Below, piece by piece: positions 63,191-64,000 of a DNA stretch of 64,000 bases (the first letter of the stretch is position 1; each line of letters begins with the position of its first letter). Source of the stretch: Branchiostoma floridae (Eukaryota; Chordata; Leptocardii; Amphioxiformes; Branchiostomatidae); the NCBI RefSeq assembly GCF_000003815.2, contig NC_049979.1, positions 30,508,859-30,572,858 on the forward strand, read 5' to 3'. The position numbers and the translations under genes were made by a program. The notes beneath the pieces were generated by a model. That model searched no databases, was not told where the DNA came from, and saw only the letters and a list, made by a program, of their open reading frames with translations.

Positions 63191-64000
63191 GATCATCGAG
63201 CTATGCAAATATTATTTAAAAAATGTTAGGCCCCACCTCCAACAGTCTCCAACAATCTGTTGTTGGACGCTCACATCAATTATGTATATGTACACAACTG
63301 GTTAGACACCTCAGACAATTCCAGCCATTGCCTGACAATATTAAGTCTATAACTTATGTTATAAGGTGCTGGTTCATCCGCATGCTTCCTTCAGTCAATA
63401 TTAACCATGCTTAACTAGTAGAATCACTGTTTTGGATTACTGTCACTCAGAGTTTTGGATACAACCATTAGAGGGACCCATGCAGTATAGCTGGCAGCTG
63501 TCTACAGGTGCACATATCAACGTCTACAGATGCAATTCTAGAGATAAACACAAATACAATTGAAGCTGAAGTGGCCTTTTCTCTCAAACAAGAGGAGGTG
63601 CTGCCCACTTCATTGAAAGGTATAAGATAGTTAACAACCATGTCAATACTGAAGTTCTTTAGTTTGTTTAGGTACAGGAACAGGTCCAGGCCATTACCTC
63701 GTCAATTTTACAGATACAGTTCAGACTATACAAGTACAGGTATTTAGGTCTACAGCCCTACAGGAAAGTTACAGCTATGACTGTTCTGACACTGCTCCAA
63801 TATTTCTTCTTACTGCAAGCAATCATAGAATCAATCAAAATTACTGCATCATACAAAAGTCACAGAAAGAACAGTTACTCCTTGTGTGGATAAAGTATAC
63901 AATACCCATCTATACATCAACATGGCCTTACTTCAGTCCCTAGAGATGGCCTAGAATAGCCTTGCATTTAACGGCACCATTAAAAAAAAAAAAAAAAAAA
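63191..64000. other. noncoding stretch ending in poly(A)
   Basis: No gene is supported. The window ends in at least 18 A residues (63983-64000), perhaps a retrotransposon tail continuing past the window. Repeated ACAGGTACAGG/TACAGGT motifs occur around 63670-63760. Confidence 0.4.

Overview
The window is eukaryotic, and most likely from a lancelet (Branchiostoma). The genes are split by introns with standard GT-AG junctions, there are tRNA-headed SINEs whose body contains the TTGTGCCCTTGGG block typical of amphioxus SINEs, many palindromic MITEs, and frequent ACATGTACATGT-type motifs. The species call is inference; no database was searched. There is one 100-base assembly gap (1833-1932).

The dominant structure is two nested DNA transposons. 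The outer one (17969-58978) has perfect 32-bp terminal inverted repeats flanked by TTAA and sits inside a telomere-like satellite array. It carries a plus-strand, multi-exon transposase-like gene (exons at 18703-18959, 19966-20377, 20751-21968, continuing at 54345-54385, 55214-55312 and 55490-55819) and a small convergent minus-strand gene (56883-58563, four exons, 139 codons). TTAA target sites and this transposase type suggest a Kolobok-like element.

The third exon of that transposase is interrupted by a second, giant element of 32,368 bp (21969-54336). It has hAT-like termini (TAGGGCTGGGTACCGG...) and a perfect 8-bp target duplication GTAGGGGC. Deleting the insert and one duplication copy rejoins the outer exon in frame. 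Just inside each end lies an array of about ten near-perfect hairpins; the two arrays are inverted relative to each other. The main cargo is a minus-strand chain of exons (43044 down to 28897) encoding, in order, a C2H2 zinc finger, an OTU cysteine protease, basic linkers, a protein kinase with all catalytic motifs, 20 copies of an 8-residue repeat, a second possible cysteine peptidase, a complete RecQ helicase with its zinc and winged-helix region, a WRKY/FLYWCH-like zinc finger and a MULE-like DDE domain. A single-base frameshift lies in the helicase. I regard this element as the most interesting system in the window.

Left of the nest (1-17.2 kb) there are repeats, a truncated R2-type retrotransposon broken by a 630-bp MITE, a nonautonomous element with an internal SINE, and scattered exons of a possible host gene (9640-14876). 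Right of the nest (59-64 kb) there is a convincing terminal exon of a minus-strand host gene (60809-60907) and a roughly 1.9-kb minisatellite with a 43-bp period.

How the parts may work together (inference): the hairpin arrays would be binding or processing sites for the element's own DDE and zinc-finger modules, RecQ would unwind hairpin or cruciform ends, and the OTU, kinase and peptidase modules would act on host proteins or process the large translation product.
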